Shown: one piece after another, positions 16,272 through 24,728 of the stretch
Layout of the letters: every line of letters starts with the position of its first letter
Numbering within the stretch: the stretch's first letter is position 1
Source of the DNA: Flammeovirga sp. OC4
GTDB taxonomy: Bacteria > Bacteroidota > Bacteroidia > Cytophagales > Flammeovirgaceae
Assembly: GCF_000812565.1 (NCBI RefSeq)
Contig: NZ_JTAM01000061.1
Span: forward strand, 1-64,000
Direction: 5' to 3'
Length of the DNA: 64,000 bases
Notes under the pieces: model-generated
The model's database searches: none
Seen by the model: the letters and a program-made list of their open reading frames with translations, nothing else
Told to the model about the DNA's origin: nothing
Translations under genes and position numbers: made by a program

Positions 16272-17128
16272 AGAGGTAAGAGGTAAGAGGTAAGAGGTAA
16301 GAGGTAAGAGGTAAGAGGTAAGAGGTAAGAGGTAAGAGGTAAGAGGTAAGAGGTAAGAGGTAAGAGGTAAGAGGTAAGAGGTAAGAGGTAAGAGGTAAGA
16401 GGTAAGAGGTAAGAGGTAAGAGGTAAGAGGTAAGAGGTAAGAGGTAAGAGGTAAGAGGTAAGAGGTAAGAGGTAAGAGGTAAGAGGTAAGAGGTAAGAGG
16501 TAAGAGGTAAGAGGTAAGAGGTAAGAGGTAAGAGGTAAGAGGTAAGAGGTAAGAGGTAAGAGGTAAGAGGTAAGAGGTAAGAGGTAAGAGGTAAGAGGTA
16601 AGAGGTAAGAGGTAAGAGGTAAGAGGTAAGAGGTAAGAGGTAAGAGGTAAGAGGTAAGAGGTAAGAGGTAAGAGGTAAGAGGTAAGAGGTAAGAGGTAAG
16701 AGGTAAGAGGTAAGAGGTAAGAGGTAAGAGGTAAGAGGTAAGAGGTAAGAGGTAAGAGGTAAGAGGTAAGAGGTAAGAGGTAAGAGGTAAGAGGTAAGAG
16801 GTAAGAGGTAAGAGGTAAGAGGTAAGAGGTAAGAGGTAAGAGGTAAGAGGTAAGAGGTAAGAGGTAAGAGGTAAGAGGTAAGAGGTAAGAGGTAAGAGGT
16901 AAGAGGTAAGAGGTAAGAGGTAAGAGGTAAGAGGTAAGAGGTAAGAGGTAAGAGGTAAGAGGTAAGAGGTAAGAGGTAAGAGGTAAGAGGTAAGAGGTAA
17001 GAGGTAAGAGGTAAGAGGTAAGAGGTAAGAGGTAAGAGGTAAGAGGTAAGAGGTAAGAGGTAAGAGGTAAGAGGTAAGAGGTAAGAGGTAAGAGGTAAGA
17101 GGTAAGAGGTAAGAGGTAAGAGGTAAGA
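16271..17128. repeat. Perfect 7-bp tandem repeat (AAGAGGT, about 122.6 copies)
   Basis: The unit AAGAGGT runs without a single substitution or phase change over 858 bp: the phase checked at every 60-bp line stays constant. It starts on the last base of the purM stop codon and ends at 17128. All plus-strand frames hold TAA every 21 nt, while all three minus-strand frames are open and would encode a repeat of LLPLTSY. The plus strand is 6/7 purine. Each unit holds GAGGT, a Shine-Dalgarno-like core. The next terminator is at 17274, so the array is probably transcribed as the purM 3' UTR. Confidence 0.97.
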
Positions 17129-17273
17129 TACTTTTGGTATGACATTACTACAAATCTGCTTCTGAATTTTTCTTCTTATTTCAAAACTGAAATAATAGGA
17201 TGGTGAAGAATACGAACCATCTCTTCCCTCTTACCTCATCACTCTTAACTGTTCTTTTTTCCTTAGAATAAAG

Positions 17274-17320
17274 AAAAAGGATTGATTAAAATTAAACATT
17301 TAATCAATCCTTTTTTTATT
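17274..17320. terminator. Strong bidirectional terminator
   Basis: AAAAAGGATTGATTA at 17274-17288 pairs with TAATCAATCCTTTTT at 17301-17315, with a T-run after it and an A-run before it. It would end the purM-plus-array transcript on the plus strand and the DUF5522 gene on the minus strand. Confidence 0.85.
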
Positions 17321-17333
17321 GTTGCAACGTCGA

Positions 17334-17498
17334 TTAAAAAACGGACGTTTTCTGCTTTTTCTTTTTGAATCCCCAAGGGCAGTGTTTGCACTGGTTCTTA
17401 CAACAGTATCCTCTTTTCAAATGATACTCTTTAGTGAAAACGTACAAGCCGTTTTCGATATAATAATCTTTCCCTTCTTCGAGAGGAGTATTGCTCAT
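17334..17498 (-). CDS. DUF5522 family small Cys-rich protein
   Basis: This 54-residue protein contains EEGKDYYIENGLYVFTKEYH, then RGYCCKNQCKHCPWGFK. The pattern LxEGxDYYxENGxxVFTxxYHLxRGYCCxNxCxHCPxGF is the one I recognise for DUF5522, a short conserved family widespread in Bacteroidota. The four cysteines and one histidine (CC, C, HC) could bind zinc or an iron-sulphur cluster. The end is basic (KKKKQK). It is too short for many gene finders but is well supported by the motif. It has its own terminator at 17274-17320. The function is unknown. Confidence 0.85.
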   Translation of the reverse strand: MSNTPLEEGKDYYIENGLYVFTKEYHLKRGYCCKNQCKHCPWGFKKKKQKTSVF

Positions 17499-17801
17499 AG
17501 CTATAAATTTATTTTTTAATCCGGTTTACAAAACTGAAGAGCACGGACTTTCAAAATACGTAACATATTTGAGAATACAATAAAAATGAGGTCAACTTTT
17601 TGTAAAATCTCATTCTAAAAAAATCCAATACCACCCACCCTATCTTAGATGAAAAGGGCGCTTACCTTCAAAAAGTGCATTTCTCCTTTTTTTTACTTAA
17701 ATTATAGATAAGTGCTTGGCACTCTTGTTACTTATCAATTTTTATCATCGACGTGCAAGCTCTAGACGGGAGACTGTGCGTTTTTTTATTTTCTAGCTTA
17801 T
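17499..17801. other. Intergenic region with little visible structure
   Basis: A gap of 303 bp lies between the divergent DUF5522 gene and the two-gene operon. It should hold both promoters. I saw no ORF, strong hairpin or clear promoter match. Confidence 0.5.
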
Positions 17802-18041
17802 ATGTTTATTGAAATCAGCACCCATGCCTATAATGCGATGTCCAAAAGATGTCGGCATTGGCGAAAAAAAGATTATCTAAACATCGTGTACCAGGCGTAT
17901 AAATCAGAGAGCTATGGTTCACACTGCCGAAGAGATAAAAGGAAGTACAAATCGTACATATTTATCTTTGAGGACACCCGTCTTATCACCGTCTATCGGT
18001 CTAGAAAAAAGTCAAAAAACTACGTAAACAGAGCCTCATGA
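17802..18041 (+). CDS. Small basic protein, possibly DUF4258-like
   Basis: The 79 residues show ISTHAYNAMSKR near the start, then HWRKKDYLNIVYQAY, and YIFIFEDTRLITVYRSRKK at the end. The order HAxxRMxxR, a helix, then a strand ending in ITVY recalls DUF4258 and other RelE-fold toxins, but the match is weak and I do not claim the family. The protein is strongly basic (about one quarter Lys/Arg). Its stop overlaps the start of the next gene by 4 bp (ATGA), so the two are translationally coupled. The pair has the shape of a toxin-antitoxin module, though the partner lacks a DNA-binding domain. Confidence 0.6.
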   Translation: MFIEISTHAYNAMSKRCRHWRKKDYLNIVYQAYKSESYGSHCRRDKRKYKSYIFIFEDTRLITVYRSRKKSKNYVNRAS

Positions 18042-18376
18042 AGCATTTCATCAAACCCCGCGTTACTGCAACAGCCCAAGGAGACAGTTATGAATTCAAT
18101 GTTTCCATTCGTGCTAATTCAGATTTTGAATTAGGTGTATGTGCACAGCTAGTCCAACGCATGAAAGACATCTTGATCAAAGATGAAATTCAACGCAAAG
18201 GTCTTAAAGATCTTTACCAATTTGCTACTGAGGAAGATGAAAGAAATTTCTATGAAATCGTAGAGATGAACATCTGGGATGATCTCCTTGCACAAGGAGA
18301 AGTTGTCCGCGACCTTGGACGCAAAGGGTATAAAGATATGGACGGCACAATTAACTCTATTCTTAAACCCGAGTAA
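18038..18376 (+). CDS. Unrecognised acidic protein, coupled partner of the small basic gene
   Basis: The 112-residue protein starts MKHFIKPRVTATAQGDSYEF with a beta-rich first third. Helical, mostly acidic segments follow, such as DLYQFATEEDERNFYEIVEMNIWDDLLAQGEVVRDLG. There is no signal peptide, membrane segment or helix-turn-helix. I do not recognise the family. The opposite charge of the two proteins and the 4-bp gene overlap suggest that they bind each other. It is followed by a bidirectional terminator. Confidence 0.65.
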   Translation: MKHFIKPRVTATAQGDSYEFNVSIRANSDFELGVCAQLVQRMKDILIKDEIQRKGLKDLYQFATEEDERNFYEIVEMNIWDDLLAQGEVVRDLGRKGYKDMDGTINSILKPE

Positions 18377-18452
18377 TGTTATTGAAAAAAAATTGTTGAA
18401 TTTCTCAGTAACACAAATTTAACACTGACATTTGTTTCACCCTTTAAATAAC

Positions 18453-18486
18453 AACAGGAGATCTTACAATTGTAGGATCTCCTGTT
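18453..18486. terminator. Hairpin terminator between convergent genes
   Basis: AACAGGAGATC at 18453-18463 pairs with GATCTCCTGTT at 18476-18486 perfectly over 11 bp. The flanking T/A runs are short, but the position between two convergent stops fits. Confidence 0.75.
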
Positions 18487-18526
18487 TCGTATTCTTTTCG
18501 ATATGTTATGTCAAAAGGGTTGGCTT

Positions 18527-19171
18527 CTAATACCCTGAAGGTAAACAGAAGCGAATGTGTTGTGCTTCTACGCTACTGATCGAAGTAACAGATTGAAGTT
18601 CTTCCGATCTTCTAGCTAAAGCTTCTTCTTCACGTAAATAATCTACAACTGGAGAAACAAATCTCTCCATTACCGCAGTTACCAATTCCTGGTACTTTGG
18701 ATTTGTTGCATATCCACCTTTCGCAATTGATTCGATTTGCATGTTTGGATCTAAAGTCTCAAACAAACCATTTTTGCGGTAAGTGTGGAAACTAGTTAGC
18801 ACTTTGCAATAATCTTCCACCGCTTGTTCTAATGACGTATAGATTCTATAACGTCGGTAACGCTGCTCCCCGTTATCGTAAACTAATTTACTTCTTGTAG
18901 GGTTTGTGGATGCAATGTTGAAAATTCTGAAGTCTTTTCTCAGTTCCCAACCTTGCTCGGCTATCGCTTGGGATATAGCCACCTTTGTATTGATACCGTA
19001 TTTTCTACAGATTGGATCGAAGGCTTTATATAATGTTCTTATATATTCTTCTCTCTTTATAGTATCTGTATCCTTTACACTTGTAATAGAATTATTTGAA
19101 GATGCTACTGCAAAATCAGTTGTTCCTATACTTAATACAAACGCAGTTAAAATAAGTAAAAACTTTCTCAT
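18527..19171 (-). CDS. Exported glucosaminidase (peptidoglycan hydrolase)
   Basis: I start it at MRKFLLILTAFVLSIGTTDF, a signal peptide, giving 214 residues. The GH73-type glucosaminidase domain spans about 45-185: YGINTKVAISQAIAEQGWE holds the expected catalytic Glu, then FRIFNIAS and SLEQAVEDYCKVLTSFHTYRK, and GGYATNPKYQELVTAVMERF at the end. These enzymes cut the GlcNAc-MurNAc glycan strand of peptidoglycan. A short tail without a second domain follows. A well-formed promoter lies about 100 bp upstream. The enzyme should act in the periplasm. Confidence 0.85.
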   Translation of the reverse strand: MRKFLLILTAFVLSIGTTDFAVASSNNSITSVKDTDTIKREEYIRTLYKAFDPICRKYGINTKVAISQAIAEQGWELRKDFRIFNIASTNPTRSKLVYDNGEQRYRRYRIYTSLEQAVEDYCKVLTSFHTYRKNGLFETLDPNMQIESIAKGGYATNPKYQELVTAVMERFVSPVVDYLREEEALARRSEELQSVTSISSVEAQHIRFCLPSGY

Positions 19172-19270
19172 TAAAAGTTTATTTCGTAAGAGAATCAAGT
19201 GTCCGTCTGACGCTTGTGCTGATTATCAGCGAGTTATTTCAATATTTTTGATTTATTAAAATATTGGATG

Positions 19271-19300
19271 CAAATATAACACACATCAGTAATATAACAA
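19271..19300 (-). promoter_or_regulatory. Promoter of the glucosaminidase gene
   Basis: On the minus strand TTG (19300-19298) and TATATTTG (19278-19271) are 19 bp apart, an exact match to the Bacteroidota consensus. The 5' leader of about 95 nt contains the perfect palindrome GCTGAT-T-ATCAGC around 19228-19240. Confidence 0.7.
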
Positions 19301-19778
19301 TAGTTTTTTAACAATTATTTGAAACCTATATTTTATACAATACAAGTCTTTTATTGTACTTTTCTAAGGTTACATAATTTAAAGTATATAAAATTGCATT
19401 TTACATAGTACGATAAGCAGTTTTATAAGTTTCATTTCAAGGTTGCGAAGCAAAAAAAATCGAGTTTTATTCTTAAATTTGTGTAACAAACAAAGGGATG
19501 GTGTTCATTTTTTAGTTAACTCATTGATAAGCAGTGTAAAGTATACTCTTATTATGAGTTGATCATGTAACCATGATTTTTTATTTTTATTTTGAATACA
19601 AATTGAAAATCACAATATTATAACCTATTGAATAGACATTCTCCCTTAAGCAGTTGACCAAGGTTCATTTCACTATATCACTGCTTTACATAATAATTAG
19701 GAAACTTATCTAACTTACTCGGTTAATTTTCCACTTTATCTGTTATTACATTTAATTTATTGTTCGCAAAAACAGTCA
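19301..19778. other. Intergenic region upstream of the coiled-coil protein gene
   Basis: This 478-bp AT-rich stretch has many T- and A-runs. It should carry the promoter of the gene at 19779. I did not see a consensus promoter, ORF or stable hairpin. Confidence 0.45.
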
Positions 19779-20684
19779 ATGAGAAATAATACAAACGGTT
19801 TCAAAGAAGAGCTTGTTCAACAAAAAAGTTGGGTAAGAGTGGGGGTCATAGGACTACTAGTCTGTGGGGTACTTGGTGTATATGCGGCTTTTTCTGGTGC
19901 AGATGGCTCAAAACATCAGAGAATGAGAATCAATGAGTTAGAAAAGAAAAATGCTCAAATTGAAGCCGAAAGCGGTGCATACCTCTCTAAAATTAAACAT
20001 CAAAATGATCGTATTCTTGACCTTAAAGATGACATGCTAAGGCTAGAGAAGCGATTGAATGAAAGAGAAGCAGAGTTGAATACCAATGATCAAAAATTGG
20101 ATATGAAACAAGGTTCTATCCGATCACTTGAAACACGCATTTCTGAATTAAAAGACGACAAATTCCGTTTACAAAGAAATATCGACGAAAATAACCGAGT
20201 GATCCAAGAGATGAGCCAACGTGCTAAGGAACATAATGAACTCCTAAAAAGGACTCAACAACAATTGGCCGAAACACAAGAATCTCTTGCAAAAGCACAA
20301 GCAAAGCATGTGCAATCTTTAAAAGAACAAAAGCTTGCGGAACAATCTGAAATCGCTGCTCAAGAGGCTTTAAGAAAGCAAAAAGAGCTTACCAATGATC
20401 TTATGCAAGAATTGGCTACAACTAGAGGAGAGCTTAATTCGGCCGTTCTAAGTGCAAATGACAAAGACCTTAAGCTACAGTTAGCACAACAAAAAGAATT
20501 ACAACAGCAACAAATTCAACTTAAAGAAAAAGAGTTAGAAACGCAGGCTAACACTGACATCTACAAGATTATGGCTGCCACAAGTATTATATTGGTGATT
20601 GCCTTGATCATCTTTGTTGTTTTTGCTTTACAAAGAAATGGTACTGACTTAATGGTTTTTCAGAAATCACAGGATAAAGATTAA
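19779..20684 (+). CDS. Membrane-anchored coiled-coil protein of unknown function
   Basis: The 301-residue protein has a membrane segment at about 20-40 (VGVIGLLVCGVLGVYAAF), a long uninterrupted coiled coil rich in Glu, Lys and Gln (about 50-265), and a second membrane segment at about 265-285 (ATSIILVIALIIFVVFAL). The order implies either a hairpin topology with a long rod outside or inside the membrane, or a filament anchored at both ends. I recognise no enzymatic motif. It is followed after 27 bp by the amino-sugar kinase gene and so may be the first gene of the recycling cluster. Confidence 0.65.
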   Translation: MRNNTNGFKEELVQQKSWVRVGVIGLLVCGVLGVYAAFSGADGSKHQRMRINELEKKNAQIEAESGAYLSKIKHQNDRILDLKDDMLRLEKRLNEREAELNTNDQKLDMKQGSIRSLETRISELKDDKFRLQRNIDENNRVIQEMSQRAKEHNELLKRTQQQLAETQESLAKAQAKHVQSLKEQKLAEQSEIAAQEALRKQKELTNDLMQELATTRGELNSAVLSANDKDLKLQLAQQKELQQQQIQLKEKELETQANTDIYKIMAATSIILVIALIIFVVFALQRNGTDLMVFQKSQDKD

Positions 20685-20711
20685 ACTTCTTTCAATTTAA
20701 ATCATTCCACT

Positions 20712-21578
20712 ATTTTTCAATTAATAGCAGACAGCGGATCCACTAAAACAGACTGGACTTTACTGAATCTATCAGAAAATAAAGTAGTCTCCTCCTTTAA
20801 ATCGGCAGGGTACAACCCTCTTTTTTGGAGTAAAGAAGAGCTGATCAAAGCTTTTCAACAGGATCTATACGCTTTTTCACAGGTTGTTGATATCAATGAC
20901 ATCAAAAAGGTTTTTTTCTATGGTGCAGGATGTAGCTCAGAAGAGCGAAAAGCCAAAGTAGAACAAGCTTTATCTGCTATTTTGCCTGAGACTGAAATCA
21001 CAATAGATACCGATCTGTTGGGTGCTGCCAGAGGTTTACTCGGTAAAGACAACACCGGAGTAGCTGCTATATTGGGTACAGGTGCCAACTCTTGCCTTTA
21101 TAAAGAAGAGCAAATCATTGATAAGCCGGTTTCTTTAGGATATATGTTAAGTGATTTTGGTAGTGGAGCCACTCTTGGTTTATCCTTCTTGCAAAAATTA
21201 CTGACCACTCAGCTATCTATGGAAACGATCAGTCATTTTATAGATACTTTCAATCTGACAACTGAGGATATCTTAGAATCACTTTATAAAAAGAAAAACC
21301 CTAATACTTTCTGTGCTTCTTTTGCCCCTTTTATTATAGAACATCATCAATACGATGAACATTTAAAACAAATGATTTTAGAGCAGTTTCATCAATTCAT
21401 ACAATATTACATCCTTCCCTTTTTAAACAATAACAGCTCTACTGTAAAAATTACAGGCTCTATTGCACATCACTTCTCTCCTTTACTTTTAAAAGCTTTT
21501 GAAGAGTGCCAGTTGGAGGCTCCCGAAATTATTCAATCTCCTACAGAAGGACTAATTCAATATCATTTATCCTTATAG
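20712..21578 (+). CDS. BadF/BadG-type amino-sugar kinase (GlcNAc/MurNAc kinase-like), apparent ATT start
   Basis: The reading frame opens after a stop at 20682-20684 and holds no ATG, GTG or TTG before residue 91. The family N-terminus is coded directly: ATT-TTT-CAA gives [I/M]FQLIADSGSTKTDWTLL, where the DSGSTKTDW phosphate-1 loop must lie near the start. I therefore take ATT at 20712 as the start, giving 288 residues, typical for the family. Later motifs are FYGAGC, TDLLGAARGL, ILGTGANSCLY and VSLGYMLSDFGSGATLG. The BadF/BadG family includes N-acetylglucosamine and N-acetylmuramate (MurK) kinases. With the next two genes it suggests peptidoglycan-sugar salvage. Which sugar it uses is not clear. 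Confidence 0.8.
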   Translation: MFQLIADSGSTKTDWTLLNLSENKVVSSFKSAGYNPLFWSKEELIKAFQQDLYAFSQVVDINDIKKVFFYGAGCSSEERKAKVEQALSAILPETEITIDTDLLGAARGLLGKDNTGVAAILGTGANSCLYKEEQIIDKPVSLGYMLSDFGSGATLGLSFLQKLLTTQLSMETISHFIDTFNLTTEDILESLYKKKNPNTFCASFAPFIIEHHQYDEHLKQMILEQFHQFIQYYILPFLNNNSSTVKITGSIAHHFSPLLLKAFEECQLEAPEIIQSPTEGLIQYHLSL

Positions 21579-21638
21579 GAAAGTAGGTTTTAACCTAAAT
21601 CATGTATCTTCATGTCTCAATTGATTTTACAAACAGAC

Positions 21639-23183
21639 ATGAAGCATTTTTTTCAACTTCAATTATTTTTTATTACTCTTTTATGTACTTATTCTACCTT
21701 AATGGCCCAAAGTACAAGGGAGTTCCGTGGCGTTTGGATAGCCACAGTCAATAATATCGATTTCCCTGCCCCTCACCTTACCACTACGGAAGAGCAAAGA
21801 GAAGACTACGTTCGTTATTTAGATAAAATTCAGGAACTAGGTTTCAATACTGTCATTGTACAAGTAAGGCCGGTATCCGATACTTTTTATCCCTCCTCTT
21901 ATGAGCCTTGGAGCAAATACCTTACTGGTAAGCAAGGTAAAGCACCTAGCCCCTATTTCAATCCGCTTCAGTTTATGATTGATGAAGCACACAAAAGAAA
22001 CTTAGATTTTCATGGTTGGTTTAACCCTTACAGAGTAACCATGAATGCTGACACTACTGCATTAGCTCCAGGGCACCCATTTTTTCACCACAGAGAATGG
22101 TTTGTGAAATATGGCAACAAATACTACTTCGACCCCGGACATCCCGAAGGAAGAAAATTTGTATTAGATGCCATCATGGAAGTGGCTAGACATTACAACC
22201 TTGATGCTATCCATTTTGATGATTACTTCTACCCTTACAAAATCCAAGGTGAAGACTTCCCGGATGAAGCATCTTTCCAAAAATATGGTAGTCAGTTCAA
22301 AGATAAAGATGCTTGGCGCAGAGATAATGTCGATTATTTTGTACAAAGTTTATCCATGCAACTAAAAGCTGAAAGACCTGATATACAATTTGGCATTAGC
22401 CCTTTTGGGGTTTGGAGAAATAAAAATGTAGATCCAAAAGGATCAAACACTAGAGCCGGTATCACTAATTATGATGATTTGCATGCTGATATTGTCAAAT
22501 GGATGAAAAGAGGATGGATTGACTATGTAATTCCTCAGGTCTATTGGCATAGAGAATTAGGAGCTGCTCCTTATGAAGAGGTAGTAATGTGGTGGAATAA
22601 CAACTGCTATAATACAAACCTCTATATCGGTCAAGCACTTTATAAGTTGGGTACAAAATGGGAAGATCCTAAAGAGATTTCGGAACAGATGCATATCAAT
22701 AAAAAATATGATAAAGTGAAAGGGAATGCCTTTTTCAGTGCAAAATATCTATTTGAAAATCCACTAAATGTAACCAACTCCATCAAGGTCAATTATAAAA
22801 ACTATGTCTTACCTCCTTCGGTCACTACTAAAGAATTAGAAGCTCCATCAAAAGTTAGAATTACTAATAGCGGAGGGCAAGTGGATAGAGGAGCTACATT
22901 GAAATGGGAAGATACAGAGAAAGGAACTGGTACTACAAAATATGTAATCTACCGTTACGATGAGGGCGGTTTTGGTCACCTTGATGGGAAATACATCCAT
23001 GACATTATCAATAAAGCACCTTATAAAGAACAAGTTTACGTAGATAGAGACCTTCAGAAAGGTAAAAAATATACTTACATTGTTACTGCATTGGATGCTA
23101 ACTATAATGAAAGTGGCAGAAGCAATGCAATTATGCTTAAGGCGGGAAACTTTTTCTCTAAAAAAGTAAAAGTACTACACTAA
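21639..23183 (+). CDS. GHL10 family glycoside hydrolase, exported
   Basis: Starting at MKHFFQLQLFF gives a signal peptide (ending LMAQ) and 514 residues. The catalytic TIM-barrel domain (about 25-345) shows the GHL10/DUF187 hallmarks FRGVWIATVNNIDFP, FNTVIVQVRPVSDTFYPS, DFHGWFNPYRV and DAIHFDDYFYPY with the DDY motif. A fibronectin-III-like C-terminal domain (about 405-505) follows. Known GHL10 members such as DigH of E. coli bind and cut peptidoglycan glycan strands that lack stem peptides. Between the amino-sugar kinase and an AmpG-like permease, a role in cell-wall turnover is likely. The gene is 60 bp from the kinase and 17 bp from the permease, so it is an operon. Confidence 0.85.
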   Translation: MKHFFQLQLFFITLLCTYSTLMAQSTREFRGVWIATVNNIDFPAPHLTTTEEQREDYVRYLDKIQELGFNTVIVQVRPVSDTFYPSSYEPWSKYLTGKQGKAPSPYFNPLQFMIDEAHKRNLDFHGWFNPYRVTMNADTTALAPGHPFFHHREWFVKYGNKYYFDPGHPEGRKFVLDAIMEVARHYNLDAIHFDDYFYPYKIQGEDFPDEASFQKYGSQFKDKDAWRRDNVDYFVQSLSMQLKAERPDIQFGISPFGVWRNKNVDPKGSNTRAGITNYDDLHADIVKWMKRGWIDYVIPQVYWHRELGAAPYEEVVMWWNNNCYNTNLYIGQALYKLGTKWEDPKEISEQMHINKKYDKVKGNAFFSAKYLFENPLNVTNSIKVNYKNYVLPPSVTTKELEAPSKVRITNSGGQVDRGATLKWEDTEKGTGTTKYVIYRYDEGGFGHLDGKYIHDIINKAPYKEQVYVDRDLQKGKKYTYIVTALDANYNESGRSNAIMLKAGNFFSKKVKVLH

Positions 23184-23200
23184 TATTAACTACTCTACAA

Positions 23201-24631
23201 ATGCAGAAGGAAAGAAATCCATGGCAGTGGCTGCCTACTCTTTATTTTGTTGAAGGTCTTCCTTACACAATTGTAATGACCGTGGCGGTCATCATGTATA
23301 AAAATTTAGATATCAGTAATGCTGAAATTGCACTTTATACTTCGTGGCTTTATTTACCATGGGTTATCAAGCCTATTTGGAGTCCTGTAGTAGACGTAGT
23401 ACGTACAAAAAAATGGTGGATATACATGATGCAATTGGTGATTGGTGGTGCTTTTGCCGCAGTTGCGTTCACCCTGCCTATGGATAACTTTTTTCAATAT
23501 TCCCTTGCTGCATTATGGATCGTAGCACTAACCTCTGCCACCAACGATATTGCTACGGATGGTTTTTATATGATTGGGCTTCGTGATGATCAACAAGCCT
23601 TTTTTGTAGGTATTAGAAGTACTTTTTATCGATTAGCGATGTGGGTCGGCCAAGGAGGCATTGTTTATTTAACAGGTCATTTCTATAAAACTTATCAAAA
23701 CTATACGACAATTTGGAGTACGACTTTCTTGGTTCTTGGTGCAGCTATGGCCGGTTTTAGTCTATTACACAAAGTGATTTTACCAAATACTGAAACACTA
23801 AGATCTGATAAAGAACAAGAACGTGGCATTAAAGAAGTGGCTATAATCATTAGTCAGATCTGCATCATTGGGCTTGGAGGTTTTCTTATCAATAAGTTTT
23901 TAAATATAGATACCACTTGGACTTACTTAGCATTAGGCGTTTTGGTAGTGATCTATACTTATTTCGACTTAAAGAAAAAAGCAAAGACACAACCTCAAAT
24001 TCTCAATTCCCCAATTCTGACTTTCTTTAATAAAAAAGGAATCAAACTTTCTATTGGCTTCATTCTATTGTACCGTTTAGGCGAAGCTCAGTTAGTAAAA
24101 ATTGCTACACCATTTTTATTAGACGATAGACAAGTAGGTGGTATTGGTCTTACGAATGAAGATTTTGGTATTCTATACGGCACCATCGGGCTTGCTTGTT
24201 TAGTCGTCGGAGGTGTACTTGGAGGAATAGCTATTTATAGAAAAGGATTAAAGTTTTGGATACTGCCAATGCTTCTTTCTATCAATTTACCTAACCTTGG
24301 CTACTGGCTATTAGCCTCTTTTACTCCCGAAGGACTTGTTTTCCCAGGAATTGTAATTGCTATTGAGCAGTTTTTCTATGGTTTCGGTTTTACGGCACTA
24401 ATGATGTATATGCTCTATATTTCTCAAGGAGAAAATAAAACAGCACATTATGCGGTTTGTACTGGATTAATGGCGTTTGGAATGATGGTACCGGGGATGC
24501 CGTCAGGTTATATTCAAGAGTTTCTGGGGTATAGTCATTTCTTTCTTTGGGTGGTCATTTCGGGAATACCCGCTATTGTACTTTGCTTAAAACTGAAAAT
24601 TGATCCGACATTTGGATTAAGTCAGAAGTAG
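23201..24631 (+). CDS. AmpG-like MFS permease
   Basis: The 476-residue protein has about 12 to 14 membrane segments. It begins WQWLPTLYFVEGLPYTIV, a hallmark of AmpG-like MFS carriers (FxSGxPxxL type), then LYTSWLYLPWVIKPIWSPVVD. The pairing with DIATDGFYMIGL (a conserved AmpG-type D in TM4) supports the call. AmpG imports anhydro-muropeptides for recycling. The preceding GHL10 hydrolase and amino-sugar kinase would make and phosphorylate the sugars. Transport specificity is inferred from context. It ends before a bidirectional terminator at 24664. Confidence 0.8.
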   Translation: MQKERNPWQWLPTLYFVEGLPYTIVMTVAVIMYKNLDISNAEIALYTSWLYLPWVIKPIWSPVVDVVRTKKWWIYMMQLVIGGAFAAVAFTLPMDNFFQYSLAALWIVALTSATNDIATDGFYMIGLRDDQQAFFVGIRSTFYRLAMWVGQGGIVYLTGHFYKTYQNYTTIWSTTFLVLGAAMAGFSLLHKVILPNTETLRSDKEQERGIKEVAIIISQICIIGLGGFLINKFLNIDTTWTYLALGVLVVIYTYFDLKKKAKTQPQILNSPILTFFNKKGIKLSIGFILLYRLGEAQLVKIATPFLLDDRQVGGIGLTNEDFGILYGTIGLACLVVGGVLGGIAIYRKGLKFWILPMLLSINLPNLGYWLLASFTPEGLVFPGIVIAIEQFFYGFGFTALMMYMLYISQGENKTAHYAVCTGLMAFGMMVPGMPSGYIQEFLGYSHFFLWVVISGIPAIVLCLKLKIDPTFGLSQK

Positions 24632-24663
24632 AACAATTAGATCAGAAAAAGTTCAAAATAAAA

Positions 24664-24696
24664 AAGAGGCTGTTTACTCCAAATAAACAGCCTCTT
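24664..24696. terminator. Bidirectional terminator
   Basis: AAGAGGCTGTTTA at 24664-24676 pairs perfectly with TAAACAGCCTCTT at 24684-24696 across a 7-nt loop. It lies between the AmpG-like gene and the convergent decarboxylase. Confidence 0.9.
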
Positions 24697-24728
24697 ATGC
24701 TATAAAATAGAATTCAACTTATGCTGAA

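Noticed and set aside
16271-17128. CRISPR-like array
   Set aside because: The repeats are 7 bp, head to tail, with no spacers and no cas genes nearby.
16177-17145. A 322-codon minus-strand open frame encoding ~40 copies of LLPLTSY
   Set aside because: It exists only because the 7-bp array has no stop in any minus-strand frame. It runs antisense into purM and has no family or start-site support.
17319-17519. 66-codon plus-strand frame
   Set aside because: It is the mirror of the well-supported DUF5522 gene on the minus strand.
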